DNA of 8,126 nt from Blautia sp. (GCA_017515945.1 JAFWDX010000079.1:1-8126), one strand, 5' to 3'; shown: positions 1-6,206, numbered from the stretch's first letter. Notes: generated by a model not told the origin, from the sequence alone. Made by a program: numbers and translations.

Positions 1-30
1 CCTTGACTCACACGTATGTGCGAGTCAAGG
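1..30. repeat. 30-base near-perfect palindrome
   Basis: The arms CCTTGACTC (1-9) and GAGTCAAGG (22-30) are exact reverse complements. The interior also pairs (CAC with GTG, one G-T wobble), with a single A/C mismatch at 10/21. It can form a hairpin or cruciform just downstream of the minus-strand phosphorylase gene. No T-run follows on either strand, so it is not a classic intrinsic terminator. Its right arm runs into the first copy of the adjoining GGAACC repeat, so the two probably belong to one repeat unit that continues beyond the window. Confidence 0.75.
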
Positions 31-89
31 AACCTGTCCCCCTGACTCATTCGGAACCTGTCCCCCTGACTTAAGGAACCTGTCCCCCT
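29..89. repeat. Three direct copies of a REP-like 15-mer
   Basis: GGAACCTGTCCCCCT occurs exactly at 29-43, 53-67 and 75-89, separated by variants of GACTCA / GACTTAA, giving periods of 24 and 22 bases. On the minus strand it reads AGGGGGACAGGTTCC. G-rich motifs of this kind, with flanking palindromes, recall repeats found near REP-associated tyrosine (Y1/IS200-like) transposases in Clostridia. That link is from memory of the motif style, and no transposase lies in the window. The last copy supplies two bases of the phosphorylase stop codon (88-90). Confidence 0.7.
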
Positions 90-2496
90 ACATTTTCACA
101 ACAATCTCATTTACATCTCCCAGCTCAACCGCCGGAATATAATTCCCCTCCATCTCTCTACCGTTCAGGGTCATCTCCGCAACTCCGCTTTCCTTATGCT
201 CCGGATTCTCGATCCGGATATGCAGCTTCCTGCCGCGGAATACCTTATCGATCTGAAGTCCATCCCATTCTGAGGGAATAGAAGGTGCGATCCGCAGCCC
301 GTCCAGATCGGGACGCATGCCGAGGATTCCTTCGACGCTGCCGACCATCATGGTGGAGGCCGTGCCGGTCAGCCAGTGGACATGGGAGCGGCCGGCATTC
401 GGGCTCGCTTTGCCTTCGGTAAACTGGCCATAGCAATACGGCTCCATGACCCGTATCTCGGCCATTTCGTTCTGCATCGAGGGGGCATTTTCCTTCCAGT
501 ATGTAAAGGCGCGGTTTCCGTGCCCGAGCAGAGCCTCGGCCAGGACGAGCCAGCCCTGGGACTGAGAGAAGATCCCGGCGTTTTCCTTGACGCCTGCATT
601 AAAGATGACCATGAGCGCGCCGTCAAAGGCCTGCAGCTGATAGGGAGGATCCATGAGGATCGCGCCGTAAGGTGTATTGAGCTGTTCAAATACAGTCTCC
701 ATGGCGGTGTCGCCCTGGTTTTTGTCCGCCAGGCCGCTGATGACAGCCCAGCTCTGTGGGTTCAGCCACATGTTGGCTTCCTGGTCCGTGCGCTGGCCGA
801 TTACCTGGCCCGCCTCGGTATAGCCGCGGATGAAGCGGTCGGTATCCCAGCATTCCTCGCGGAGCAGGGTCTCTTCTTTTTCAAGCTGCGCATCCAGGAA
901 GCGGATGTATGCAGTGTCCTGTTTATGTTCCGCAAAAAGGCGAAGGATCTTCATGGCATAGCAGAACTGGAAAGCCACGAAAGTGGATTCTCCGTTTTTC
1001 CCCAGGCGCAGGCAGTCGTTCCAGTCTGCGTGCAGGCCGGCAGGCATGCCGTGAGGTCCCATATGAGCCAGTGAAAAATCGATGGCTCTCTTCAGATGAT
1101 CATAGACGGTGTCTTCCCCTTTGTTCGCGTATGGGATCACTTCATCCAGGAATGCAAGATTGCCGGATTCCGCCACATATTTATATACGGTGGGGAAGAG
1201 CCACAGGGCATCGTCCGCGCGGTAGGCGGGATGACCGGTTTCCTTCACATAGGAGGCATCATCCGGAGTATCTTCGTGTCCCGGATTGTGGGTGAATTTC
1301 ACGAGCGGGAGTCCTGCCCCGTTGTCAACCTGACCGGAAAGCATGAAACGGATCTTTTCCGCGGCCATTTCCGGCTGCAGATGGATGACGCCCTGGATAT
1401 CCTGCACCGTGTCCCGGTACCCGTATCCGTTGCGCAGGCCGCAGTAGGTAAAGGAAGCGGCTCTGGACCATATGAAGGTCATGAAGCAGTTATAGGCATT
1501 CCAGGTATTGATCATCGTATCAAACTCCGGACAGGGAGTTTTGACCTGGAAGGTCTCGAGCCTTGCATTCCAGACCTCTTTGAGTCTGTCTACCTCCGCG
1601 GCGTATCTGGCGGGATCTTCATAAGCAGCCAGGATCCGCGCCGCTTCATCCGAGTGCTTTCTCCCGAGGACAAAAGTCATTTCCTTTTTTTCGCCGGGTG
1701 CAAGGCTCAGGAGAGTGGACAGCGCGCCGATGCAGTAGTCATTGTAGCCGAGGTCATTTCCCAGATCTCCGCATGCCACGCCGACGGGATCGCCGTAGCT
1801 GTGATATTTTCCGAGAAAGAGATCCCTGTCTCCGCAATAGGAGGAAACAGGCATGCCGGCCAGACCCAGAAAACGTTCTTCAAAATCATTGTTGTCCACG
1901 GAAGCGGACTCGCTTACAGCTTCGAGGTTTCCATGGATGAACTGCCGGATGCGGTTTTCACTGAAACGCGTGCTGGTCACGTAGCGGGAATACTGCAGGT
2001 TGACCAGGTCCTGTTCGTAATTGCTGTTGTTGGTGAATTCCGCATAAGCCGTAGTGGTGAGTGAACGGGCTGAGGAAGAAAGATTTTCAACGCTCAGGTG
2101 CCAGACCTCCCAGTCTGCGCCATCCGGAACATAGTATGTGGACGCCGTACGGATCCCGCTGTATTCGGAGGTGATGATCGTATAGCCGAGTCCATGACGA
2201 CACTCTGAATGGTATTCGTCCAGGCTTTTCCCGACCGGCTGCCAGGAGGCTGACCAGTAATCGGCGCTGTCATTGTCACGGATGTAGAGATATCTCCCGG
2301 GGCGGTCGCTCTCATCGAAAATATAGCGGAGAAGGCGGCCGTTGGCGCCGGATTTTACAAAGCTGTAACCGCCTGCATTGTTGGAGATCAGCGCGCCGTA
2401 TTCCGGCGATCCCAGATAATTGGCCCATGGCGCGGGCGTGTCCGGACGCGTGATTACATATTCGCGGTGGACATCATCGAAATATCCATATTTCAT
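88..2496 (-). CDS. GH94 family beta-glycoside phosphorylase (cellobiose/cellodextrin/chitobiose type)
   Basis: An 802-residue protein of the GH94 inverting phosphorylases, which split a beta-linked disaccharide with phosphate into an alpha-sugar-1-phosphate and a free sugar. Length and the N-terminus MKYGYFDDVHREYVITRPDT match the short cellobiose/chitobiose phosphorylase class, not the roughly 1000-residue cellodextrin enzymes. The N-terminal beta-sandwich covers about residues 1-300 and the (alpha/alpha)6 barrel about 320-730. In the motif ADWNDC (490-495) the second Asp, D494, aligns with the known general acid, and W492 with a sugar-stacking residue. RDTVQD (361-366) and WLTGTA (708-713) match the substrate- and phosphate-binding loops. 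There is no signal peptide or membrane segment, so it acts in the cytoplasm. The start is supported by AAGGGAC seven bases upstream (2504-2510). Substrate cannot be settled by eye. It lies downstream of rfbD on the same strand, but 327 repeat-rich bases separate them, so it is probably transcribed separately. Confidence 0.93.
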   Translation of the reverse strand: MKYGYFDDVHREYVITRPDTPAPWANYLGSPEYGALISNNAGGYSFVKSGANGRLLRYIFDESDRPGRYLYIRDNDSADYWSASWQPVGKSLDEYHSECRHGLGYTIITSEYSGIRTASTYYVPDGADWEVWHLSVENLSSSARSLTTTAYAEFTNNSNYEQDLVNLQYSRYVTSTRFSENRIRQFIHGNLEAVSESASVDNNDFEERFLGLAGMPVSSYCGDRDLFLGKYHSYGDPVGVACGDLGNDLGYNDYCIGALSTLLSLAPGEKKEMTFVLGRKHSDEAARILAAYEDPARYAAEVDRLKEVWNARLETFQVKTPCPEFDTMINTWNAYNCFMTFIWSRAASFTYCGLRNGYGYRDTVQDIQGVIHLQPEMAAEKIRFMLSGQVDNGAGLPLVKFTHNPGHEDTPDDASYVKETGHPAYRADDALWLFPTVYKYVAESGNLAFLDEVIPYANKGEDTVYDHLKRAIDFSLAHMGPHGMPAGLHADWNDCLRLGKNGESTFVAFQFCYAMKILRLFAEHKQDTAYIRFLDAQLEKEETLLREECWDTDRFIRGYTEAGQVIGQRTDQEANMWLNPQSWAVISGLADKNQGDTAMETVFEQLNTPYGAILMDPPYQLQAFDGALMVIFNAGVKENAGIFSQSQGWLVLAEALLGHGNRAFTYWKENAPSMQNEMAEIRVMEPYCYGQFTEGKASPNAGRSHVHWLTGTASTMMVGSVEGILGMRPDLDGLRIAPSIPSEWDGLQIDKVFRGRKLHIRIENPEHKESGVAEMTLNGREMEGNYIPAVELGDVNEIVVKM

Positions 2497-2525
2497 AATA
2501 TTTGTCCCTTAATAAATGATGGCAG

Positions 2526-2565
2526 GAAATATTTCAGTCAGCACCTTGCATTTACTGCGAGGTGC
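2526..2565. repeat. Degenerate single end of an IS66-like miniature element
   Basis: Bases 2526-2540 match 11 of 15 bases of the terminal repeat GTAACTGTTCAGTCA seen intact at 2603 and 6207. They are followed by the same subterminal hairpin: GCACCTTGCA (2541-2550), loop TTTAC, TGCGAGGTGC (2556-2565), with one T-G wobble. The outer right arm is missing, so this is a relic or a solo end, not a whole element. It lies 30 bases upstream of the phosphorylase start codon, so it is probably transcribed in that gene's leader. Confidence 0.6.
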
Positions 2566-2570
2566 GTAAG

Positions 2571-2600
2571 ACTATACTCGCGCGAACAAATAAATGGAAA
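2571..2600 (-). promoter_or_regulatory. Candidate promoter for the GH94 gene
   Basis: On the minus strand TTTCCA (2595-2600) and TATAGT (2571-2576) are separated by 18 bases, a 4/6 and 5/6 match to the sigma-A consensus. The -35 lies inside the 8-base target duplication of the 145-base element and the -10 in the CGCGCG palindrome arm. The leader would be about 70 bases and would contain the hairpin at 2541-2565. The match is modest, and AT-rich repeats give such matches by chance. Confidence 0.28.
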
Positions 2601-2779
2601 ATGTAACTGTTCAGTCACAAGCTCCTTCACAGTTACTAGGCCAGCCGCAGGCTCCTTTCGTCGCATTGGAAGTGCGCCTGTCCTTGGCTGTTCAACTTTT
2701 TTCTCACGCATCTCGCAGTAAATGCGAGATGCTGACTGAACAGTTACTGGAAAATGTACTTTGTTTTCCGCGCGGTATA
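2573..2779. repeat. 54-base imperfect palindromic repeat, split by a transposable element
   Basis: With the 145-base insert and one 8-base duplication removed, bases 2573-2602 join 2756-2779 to give a 54-base imperfect palindrome. TATAC (2573-2577) pairs with GTATA (2775-2779), T2578 is bulged, CGCGCG (2579-2584) pairs with CGCGCG (2769-2774), and AACAAA (2585-2590) pairs with TTTGTT (2760-2765) past a 3-base bulge. The left arm, 2575-2603, is repeated exactly at 4932-4960 between rfbA and rfbB, in the same orientation. It is therefore a dispersed intergenic repeat that existed before the insertion. Confidence 0.65.
2603..2747. mobile_element. 145-base IS66-like MITE with 8-base target duplication
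   Basis: The ends GTAACTGTTCAGTCA (2603-2617) and TGACTGAACAGTTAC (2733-2747) are perfect 15-base inverted repeats. Immediately outside lie exact 8-base direct repeats TGGAAAAT (2595-2602 and 2748-2755). Ends starting GTAA and 8-base duplications are typical of the IS66 transposase family. The element encodes no protein, so it must be moved in trans. A hairpin of GCATCTCGCA (2708-2717) and TGCGAGATGC (2723-2732) sits just inside the right end. The left end has a second small inverted repeat, GTAACTGT / ACAGTTAC (2603-2610, 2629-2636). The middle (about 2640-2695) is a GC-rich imperfect palindrome. Family assignment is inference from ends and duplication length. Confidence 0.82.
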
Positions 2780-2823
2780 CATACATATATAATTGAACAG
2801 GTGCGTGAACAGCATGAAGCTGC

Positions 2824-3801
2824 TTACAATCCGATTTCCTTCAGGTAGCGGGAGAGTGCATCCCTCCAGTCCGGCAGAGGCGTGAAACCCTCTGCGGCCA
2901 GTTTGCTTTTATCGAGCCGGCTGTTGAAGGGCCGGGCCGCTTTGGAGATCCCGTATTCTGCTGTAGTGACCGGTGTGACCTGGATCCTGTCGGTTCCATA
3001 CTCCGGATGTCCCATGGCCGCAGCCTGACGAAAGATCTCGACAGCGAAATCATACCAGCTGATAAATCCGCCCTCGTTGGTGGCGTGATAGCAGCCATAT
3101 TGATCCGTGAGGATCATGTCCACCAGCAGTCTTGCCAGATCATAGGTGTACGTGGGCGTACCGATCTGGTCGCTGACGACACGCAGCTGCGGATGCTTTT
3201 TGCCCACATCCAGCATGGTACGGATAAAATTCCTGCCGTTCAGTCCAAAGACCCAGGCGATGCGGACGATAAAGTATCGCTCCAGAAGACTGCGGACGGC
3301 ATTCTCACCCTCCAGCTTGCTCTGACCGTACACATTCAAAGGACTGAAGTCCTTGCAGTCCGGCGTCCAGGGGGCAGATCCTGTCCCGTCAAACACATAG
3401 TCCGTGGAAAGATAGAGCATCTTTGCTCCGGTCTGTGCGCAGGCCTGGGCGATGAACCGTGTGCCCTGTGCATTGACCAGGAAAACCTTGTCTCTGTTTT
3501 CGGGCTCTTCGGCGGCGTCAACGGCGGTCCAGGCGGCACAGTGAATGACGGCATCCGGGCGCAGGTTTTCGATCGTGTCCCGGACAGCCTCAGGATCCGT
3601 GATGTCCAGGGACACATAGGGCATTTGGGTTACCGCGGATCCATCCTGTACACCGGCATAGGAGGGAGCCAGATCCGTACCGATCCCCTCCAGACCCCGA
3701 TCGGCCAGCTCATTCATCACATCGTGTCCGAGCTGACCACCCACACCGGTGACCAGGACACGCAGGTTGTTCTCCATCTCTGGATCAATTATTTCTATCA
3801 T
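2824..3801 (-). CDS. rfbD: dTDP-4-dehydrorhamnose reductase
   Basis: A 325-residue RmlD-type reductase of the extended short-chain dehydrogenase family. It reduces dTDP-4-keto-L-rhamnose with NAD(P)H to dTDP-L-rhamnose, the last step of the pathway, in the cytoplasm. Visible motifs are the Rossmann loop GVGGQLG (19-25), STDYVFDG (132-139), the catalytic pair Y158/K162 in YGQSK, and the C-terminal RPFNSRLD (290-297). Most homologues begin close to the Rossmann strand, so M9 (MENNLRVLVTG) is an alternative start. The first ATG is preferred because GAGGAA lies about eight bases upstream, while M9 has no clear ribosome site. It is the third gene of the minus-strand rfb cluster, 72 bases after rfbB. 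That gap contains a duplicated copy of its own start region. Confidence 0.95.
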   Translation of the reverse strand: MIEIIDPEMENNLRVLVTGVGGQLGHDVMNELADRGLEGIGTDLAPSYAGVQDGSAVTQMPYVSLDITDPEAVRDTIENLRPDAVIHCAAWTAVDAAEEPENRDKVFLVNAQGTRFIAQACAQTGAKMLYLSTDYVFDGTGSAPWTPDCKDFSPLNVYGQSKLEGENAVRSLLERYFIVRIAWVFGLNGRNFIRTMLDVGKKHPQLRVVSDQIGTPTYTYDLARLLVDMILTDQYGCYHATNEGGFISWYDFAVEIFRQAAAMGHPEYGTDRIQVTPVTTAEYGISKAARPFNSRLDKSKLAAEGFTPLPDWRDALSRYLKEIGL

Positions 3802-3899
3802 GGTCTGTTCCTCAATCAGTTCTCAGGCGCACCTTTTGTGTCTGCCTTTTTTCTGTCATGGTCTGTTCTCAGATCAATCCTCAGCGGCACCTCTGTGAC
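3799..3899 (-). repeat. Diverged tandem duplication of the rfbB tail and rfbD start
   Basis: On the minus strand, 3899-3857 and 3842-3799 align over 43-44 bases with about four-fifths identity and a few single-base gaps. Each copy contains, in order, a ...GG-TGC--CTGAG... coding tail, a TGA stop, a GAG-AACAGACC ribosome-site region and an ATG. The upstream copy is the real rfbB end (GAAED then stop). The downstream copy would encode GAPEN then stop in the matching frame and supplies the true rfbD ribosome site and ATG. The two ATG codons are 58 bases apart. Confidence 0.75.
3812..3859 (-). other. 15-codon mini-ORF from the duplicated rfbD start
   Basis: The upstream duplicate of the rfbD start reads as a mini-ORF, MTEKRQTQKVRLRTD then TGA. 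It has the same GAGAACAGACC spacing before ATG as rfbD itself. Its stop lies 10 bases before the rfbD ATG. It is most simply a leftover of the duplication. It could still be translated and couple ribosome flow from rfbB to rfbD. There is no evidence that the peptide has a function. Confidence 0.3.
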
Positions 3900-4908
3900 C
3901 ATACATTTTTTCATAATAGTTCTGGTAGTCGCCGGAGAGAATGGTTTCCCACCAGGTACGGTTGTCCAGATACCAGCGGATCGTCTTTTTGATGCCGTCC
4001 TCAAAACGGGTCTCGGGCAGCCAGCCCAGCTCCCTGTGAATCTTGGCGGGATCGATGGCATAGCGCATATCGTGGCCTTTGCGGTCCGCGACATAGGTGA
4101 TCAGGCTCTCGGGCTTGCCCAGCTCCCTGCAGATGAGGCGTACGATGTCGATGTTGCGCATTTCGTTATGGCCGCCGATGTTGTAGACTTCGCCGACCCT
4201 GCCCTTGTGGATGATCAGGTCGATGGCCTTGCAGTGATCCTCCACATAGAGCCAGTCACGGACGTTCTCGCCCTTGCCGTAGACAGGCAGGGGCTTGTCA
4301 GCCAGCGCATTGGCGATCATCAGAGGGATCAGCTTCTCCGGGAAATGATAGGGGCCATAGTTGTTGGAGCAGCGGCTGATGGTCACAGGCAGTCCGTACG
4401 TACGGTGATAAGCCAGGACCAGCAGATCGGCTCCGGCCTTGGAGGAGCTGTAGGGGCTGCTGGTATGGATCGGCGTCTCCTCTGTAAAAAACAGATCCGG
4501 GCGGTCCAGCGGCAGATCTCCGTATACCTCGTCGGTGGAGACCTGATGATAGCGGGTGATCCCGTATTTGCGGCAGGCGTCCATGAGAACGGCCGTGCCG
4601 ATGATGTTGGTGTTCAGGAAGATCTGGGGATCCTCGATGGAGCGGTCCACATGGCTCTCGGCGGCAAAGTTTACCACGATGTCCGGATGTTCTTCTTCAA
4701 ACAGCTTATAGACGGCATCCCTGTCCGTGATATCCCCTTTATAGAACCTGAACTGCGGGTTGTCCATAACCGGCTCCAGGGTGGAGAGATTGCCGGCGTA
4801 GGTCAGGCTGTCCAGGCACACGATCCGGTAATCGGGGTGTGTTTTGAGCATGTGAAAGATGAAATTGCTGCCGATAAAGCCGGCACCTCCGGTAACGATA
4901 ATGGTCAT
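3874..4908 (-). CDS. rfbB: dTDP-glucose 4,6-dehydratase
   Basis: A 344-residue RmlB enzyme of the extended SDR family. It converts dTDP-D-glucose to dTDP-4-keto-6-deoxy-D-glucose with tightly bound NAD+, the second step of dTDP-L-rhamnose synthesis. Motifs: GGAGFIG (7-13) for NAD binding, STDEVYG (124-130) with T125, D126 and E127 as the catalytic trio, YSSSK (153-157) with Y153/K157, and SNNYGPYHFPEKLIP (181-195) for the nucleotide sugar. Length is normal for the family. The start is supported by AGGAG seven bases upstream. It lies 54 bases after rfbA and 72 before rfbD, so one transcript is likely. The last codons form part of a local tandem duplication that continues into the intergenic gap. 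Confidence 0.97.
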   Translation of the reverse strand: MTIIVTGGAGFIGSNFIFHMLKTHPDYRIVCLDSLTYAGNLSTLEPVMDNPQFRFYKGDITDRDAVYKLFEEEHPDIVVNFAAESHVDRSIEDPQIFLNTNIIGTAVLMDACRKYGITRYHQVSTDEVYGDLPLDRPDLFFTEETPIHTSSPYSSSKAGADLLVLAYHRTYGLPVTISRCSNNYGPYHFPEKLIPLMIANALADKPLPVYGKGENVRDWLYVEDHCKAIDLIIHKGRVGEVYNIGGHNEMRNIDIVRLICRELGKPESLITYVADRKGHDMRYAIDPAKIHRELGWLPETRFEDGIKKTIRWYLDNRTWWETILSGDYQNYYEKMYGHRGAAED

Positions 4909-4931
4909 ATTCTGTCTCCTTTATTTTAATT

Positions 4932-4960
4932 TACTCGCGCGAACAAATAAATGGAAAATG
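4932..4960. repeat. Uninterrupted copy of the 29-base intergenic repeat
   Basis: All 29 bases equal 2575-2603. The copy starts TACTCGCGCGAAC and ends TGGAAAATG, and both flanks differ from those at the other site. It lies two bases past the rfbA stop codon on the rfbA-rfbB junction and carries only one arm of the palindrome seen at 2573-2779. It contains a single TGGAAAAT (4952-4959), so it acts as an empty-site reference for the 145-base insertion, where that octamer is doubled. Confidence 0.8.
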
Positions 4961-4962
4961 CA

Positions 4963-5886
4963 TCAGGCCTTACTGGTATATCTGTGGTGATCATGGAGAA
5001 CGTCCACGTATTTTCCGTCCAGTACATCCTTGAGGTACTGACCGTACTGATTTTTCTTCAGCACCTCGTAAACCTTCAATACGTCCTCCCGCGTGATCCA
5101 GCCGTTAAGCCAGGCGATCTCCTCCAGGCAGGCCAGCTTGCGGTGCTGATGTGATTCCATGGTCTTGACGAAATTGGTCGCCTCGACCAGGCTCTCGTGG
5201 GTACCGGTATCCAGCCAGGTAAAGCCCTGTCCCAGCAGTTCTACATTCAGCTCGCCATTATTAAGATAGATCCTGTTCAGATCCGTGATCTCCAGTTCAC
5301 CTCTGGCGCTTGGCTTTAAGCCTTTGGCGTATTCAACCACGCGGTTGTCATAGAAATACAGACCGGTCACGCAATAGTTGCTCTTTGGCCGGACGGGCTT
5401 TTCCTCTATGGTAATGGCTTTTCCGTTCTCGTCAAACTCCACGATGCCGAACCTTTCCGGATCATCGACGTAGTACCCGAATACGGTCGCACCCTTGCCG
5501 TTCTCTGCGTTGGCGACAGCGGCTTTGAGGCGTTTGGTGAGTCCGTGGCCGGCAAAGATGTTATCCCCGAGAACCATGGCTACGGAATCGGTGCCGATAA
5601 AGGACTCCCCGATCACAAAGGCCTGAGCCAGACCGTCCGGACTGGGCTGTACGGCATAGGACAGACGGACGCCGAACTGATGTCCGTCGCCCAGCAGCTC
5701 CTGGAACCTGGGGGTATCTGCGGGCGTCGAAATGATCAGGATATCACGGATGCCCGCCTGCATGAGAACGGACATGGGATAATAGATCATCGGCTTGTCA
5801 TAGATTGGCAGGAGCTGTTTGGAAGTGACCATAGTCAGAGGATACAGTCTGGTACCGGATCCGCCGGCGAGAATAATGCCTTTCAT
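4963..5886 (-). CDS. rfbA: Glucose-1-phosphate thymidylyltransferase
   Basis: A 307-residue RmlA nucleotidyltransferase that joins dTTP and glucose-1-phosphate to give dTDP-glucose and pyrophosphate, the committed step of dTDP-L-rhamnose synthesis. In the protein from the chosen start, motifs are [13 protein letters not shown] (6-18) for nucleotide and Mg2+ binding, [16 protein letters not shown] (22-37), LGDN (107-110) with D108 as a metal ligand, EEKP (161-164), EITDLN (199-204) and WLDTGTH (225-231). The frame stays open upstream to a GTG that would add 17 residues. That extension is rejected because the family starts at [13 protein letters not shown], and AGGAGG lies 11 bases before this ATG. 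It is the first gene of the rfb cluster. Confidence 0.96.
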   Translation of the reverse strand: MKGIILAGGSGTRLYPLTMVTSKQLLPIYDKPMIYYPMSVLMQAGIRDILIISTPADTPRFQELLGDGHQFGVRLSYAVQPSPDGLAQAFVIGESFIGTDSVAMVLGDNIFAGHGLTKRLKAAVANAENGKGATVFGYYVDDPERFGIVEFDENGKAITIEEKPVRPKSNYCVTGLYFYDNRVVEYAKGLKPSARGELEITDLNRIYLNNGELNVELLGQGFTWLDTGTHESLVEATNFVKTMESHQHRKLACLEEIAWLNGWITREDVLKVYEVLKKNQYGQYLKDVLDGKYVDVLHDHHRYTSKA

Positions 5887-5897
5887 TTCACAGTATA

Positions 5898-5903
5898 CCT
5901 CCT
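5898..5903 (-). promoter_or_regulatory. Ribosome binding site that fixes the rfbA start
   Basis: A perfect AGGAGG on the minus strand lies 11 bases upstream of the ATG at 5884-5886. The spacing is slightly long but usable. No such site precedes the in-frame GTG at 5935-5937, which decides the start. Confidence 0.75.
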
Positions 5904-5947
5904 GATAGATATTGTTTTGCGTAATGGAATTTGCCACATCGATATAT

Positions 5948-5976
5948 GCAGAGCCGCTTAATAAACGGAGTTCTGC
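5948..5976 (-). other. Small hairpin in the probable rfbA leader
   Basis: GCAGA (5948-5952) pairs with TCTGC (5972-5976), and CCG (5954-5956) with CGG (5966-5968), across small internal bulges and an AT-rich loop. It lies about 60 bases upstream of the rfbA ATG. No T-run follows it. The stem is short, so a regulatory role is only a possibility. Confidence 0.3.
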
Positions 5977-6024
5977 GAATTAAGATGCTCTGGTATATCA
6001 CAAATACAGCTTTCCTCAGCGCTC

Positions 6025-6053
6025 AGTATATCATACTCTATACGAAGATGTAA
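6025..6053 (-). promoter_or_regulatory. rfbA: Candidate extended -10 promoter for the rfb operon
   Basis: On the minus strand TGATATACT (6025-6033) is an extended -10 with a 5/6 core (TATACT, 6025-6030). The hexamer 17 bases upstream, TTACAT (6048-6053), is a poor -35. The transcript would have a leader of about 130 bases before rfbA. The perfect TTGACA that also reads on this strand at 6112-6117 has no -10 at a workable distance. Confidence 0.38.
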
Positions 6054-6110
6054 TGGGTTTCACGAATATTGTTGCCAGGATCCCATATACCTCGAACTTT
6101 TCTGTCTGAC

Positions 6111-6139
6111 TTGTCAACAGAACTTTGTAATGTTATAAT
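6111..6139 (+). promoter_or_regulatory. Strong sigma-A type promoter for the sigma-factor unit
   Basis: TTGTCA (6111-6116, 5/6) and TATAAT (6134-6139, 6/6) are separated by exactly 17 bases, and TG at 6131-6132 gives an extended -10 (TGTTATAAT). Transcription should start near 6146, leaving a leader of about 150 bases before the sigma-factor ATG at 6295. That leader contains the 56-base MITE hairpin. This is the best promoter match in the window. Confidence 0.72.
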
Positions 6140-6165
6140 AATCAGGAAAATATATATGTTTGTCG

Positions 6166-6190
6166 ACATCCCACGCAATTCGTGAGATGT
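6166..6190 (+). other. Small leader hairpin upstream of the MITE
   Basis: ACATC (6166-6170) pairs with GATGT (6186-6190), and CACG (6172-6175) with CGTG (6181-6184), around a CAATT loop with one C/A mismatch. It lies just after the predicted start of transcription. It may be structural or chance. Confidence 0.3.
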
Positions 6191-6206
6191 ATATCTGCAG
6201 AATCAG

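Noticed and set aside
29..89. CRISPR-like array at the left edge
   Set aside because: Three short direct repeats with 7-9-base similar spacers do not fit a CRISPR array. The spacers are near-repeats of each other and no cas gene is present.
1096..2064. A 322-codon plus-strand frame inside the GH94 gene
   Set aside because: It is antisense to a fully conserved GH94 coding region and has no ribosome site or recognisable motif.
2708..2732. rfbD terminator
   Set aside because: The hairpin has no T-run after it in the minus-strand direction (A-rich instead). It is the subterminal hairpin of the MITE.
2538..2848. Short ORFs of about 80 codons on both strands between the GH94 gene and rfbD
   Set aside because: They are translations of the nested inverted repeats and mobile element, with no ribosome site and no protein-like composition.
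3007..4929. A 640-codon open frame on the plus strand
   Set aside because: It lies antisense to rfbD and rfbB, which have full family motifs and ribosome sites. Its translation shows no recognisable domain and it spans two genes and their junction, as expected of a codon-bias shadow.
5887..5937. N-terminal extension of RfbA from a GTG at 5937
   Set aside because: It has no ribosome site, the added 17 residues are not family-like, and AGGAGG directs the internal ATG at 5886.
6112..6117. Perfect TTGACA on the minus strand as the rfbA -35
   Set aside because: The nearest -10-like sequence (TATATG, 6084-6089) is 22 bases away, beyond the usable spacing. The same bases serve better as the plus-strand -35.
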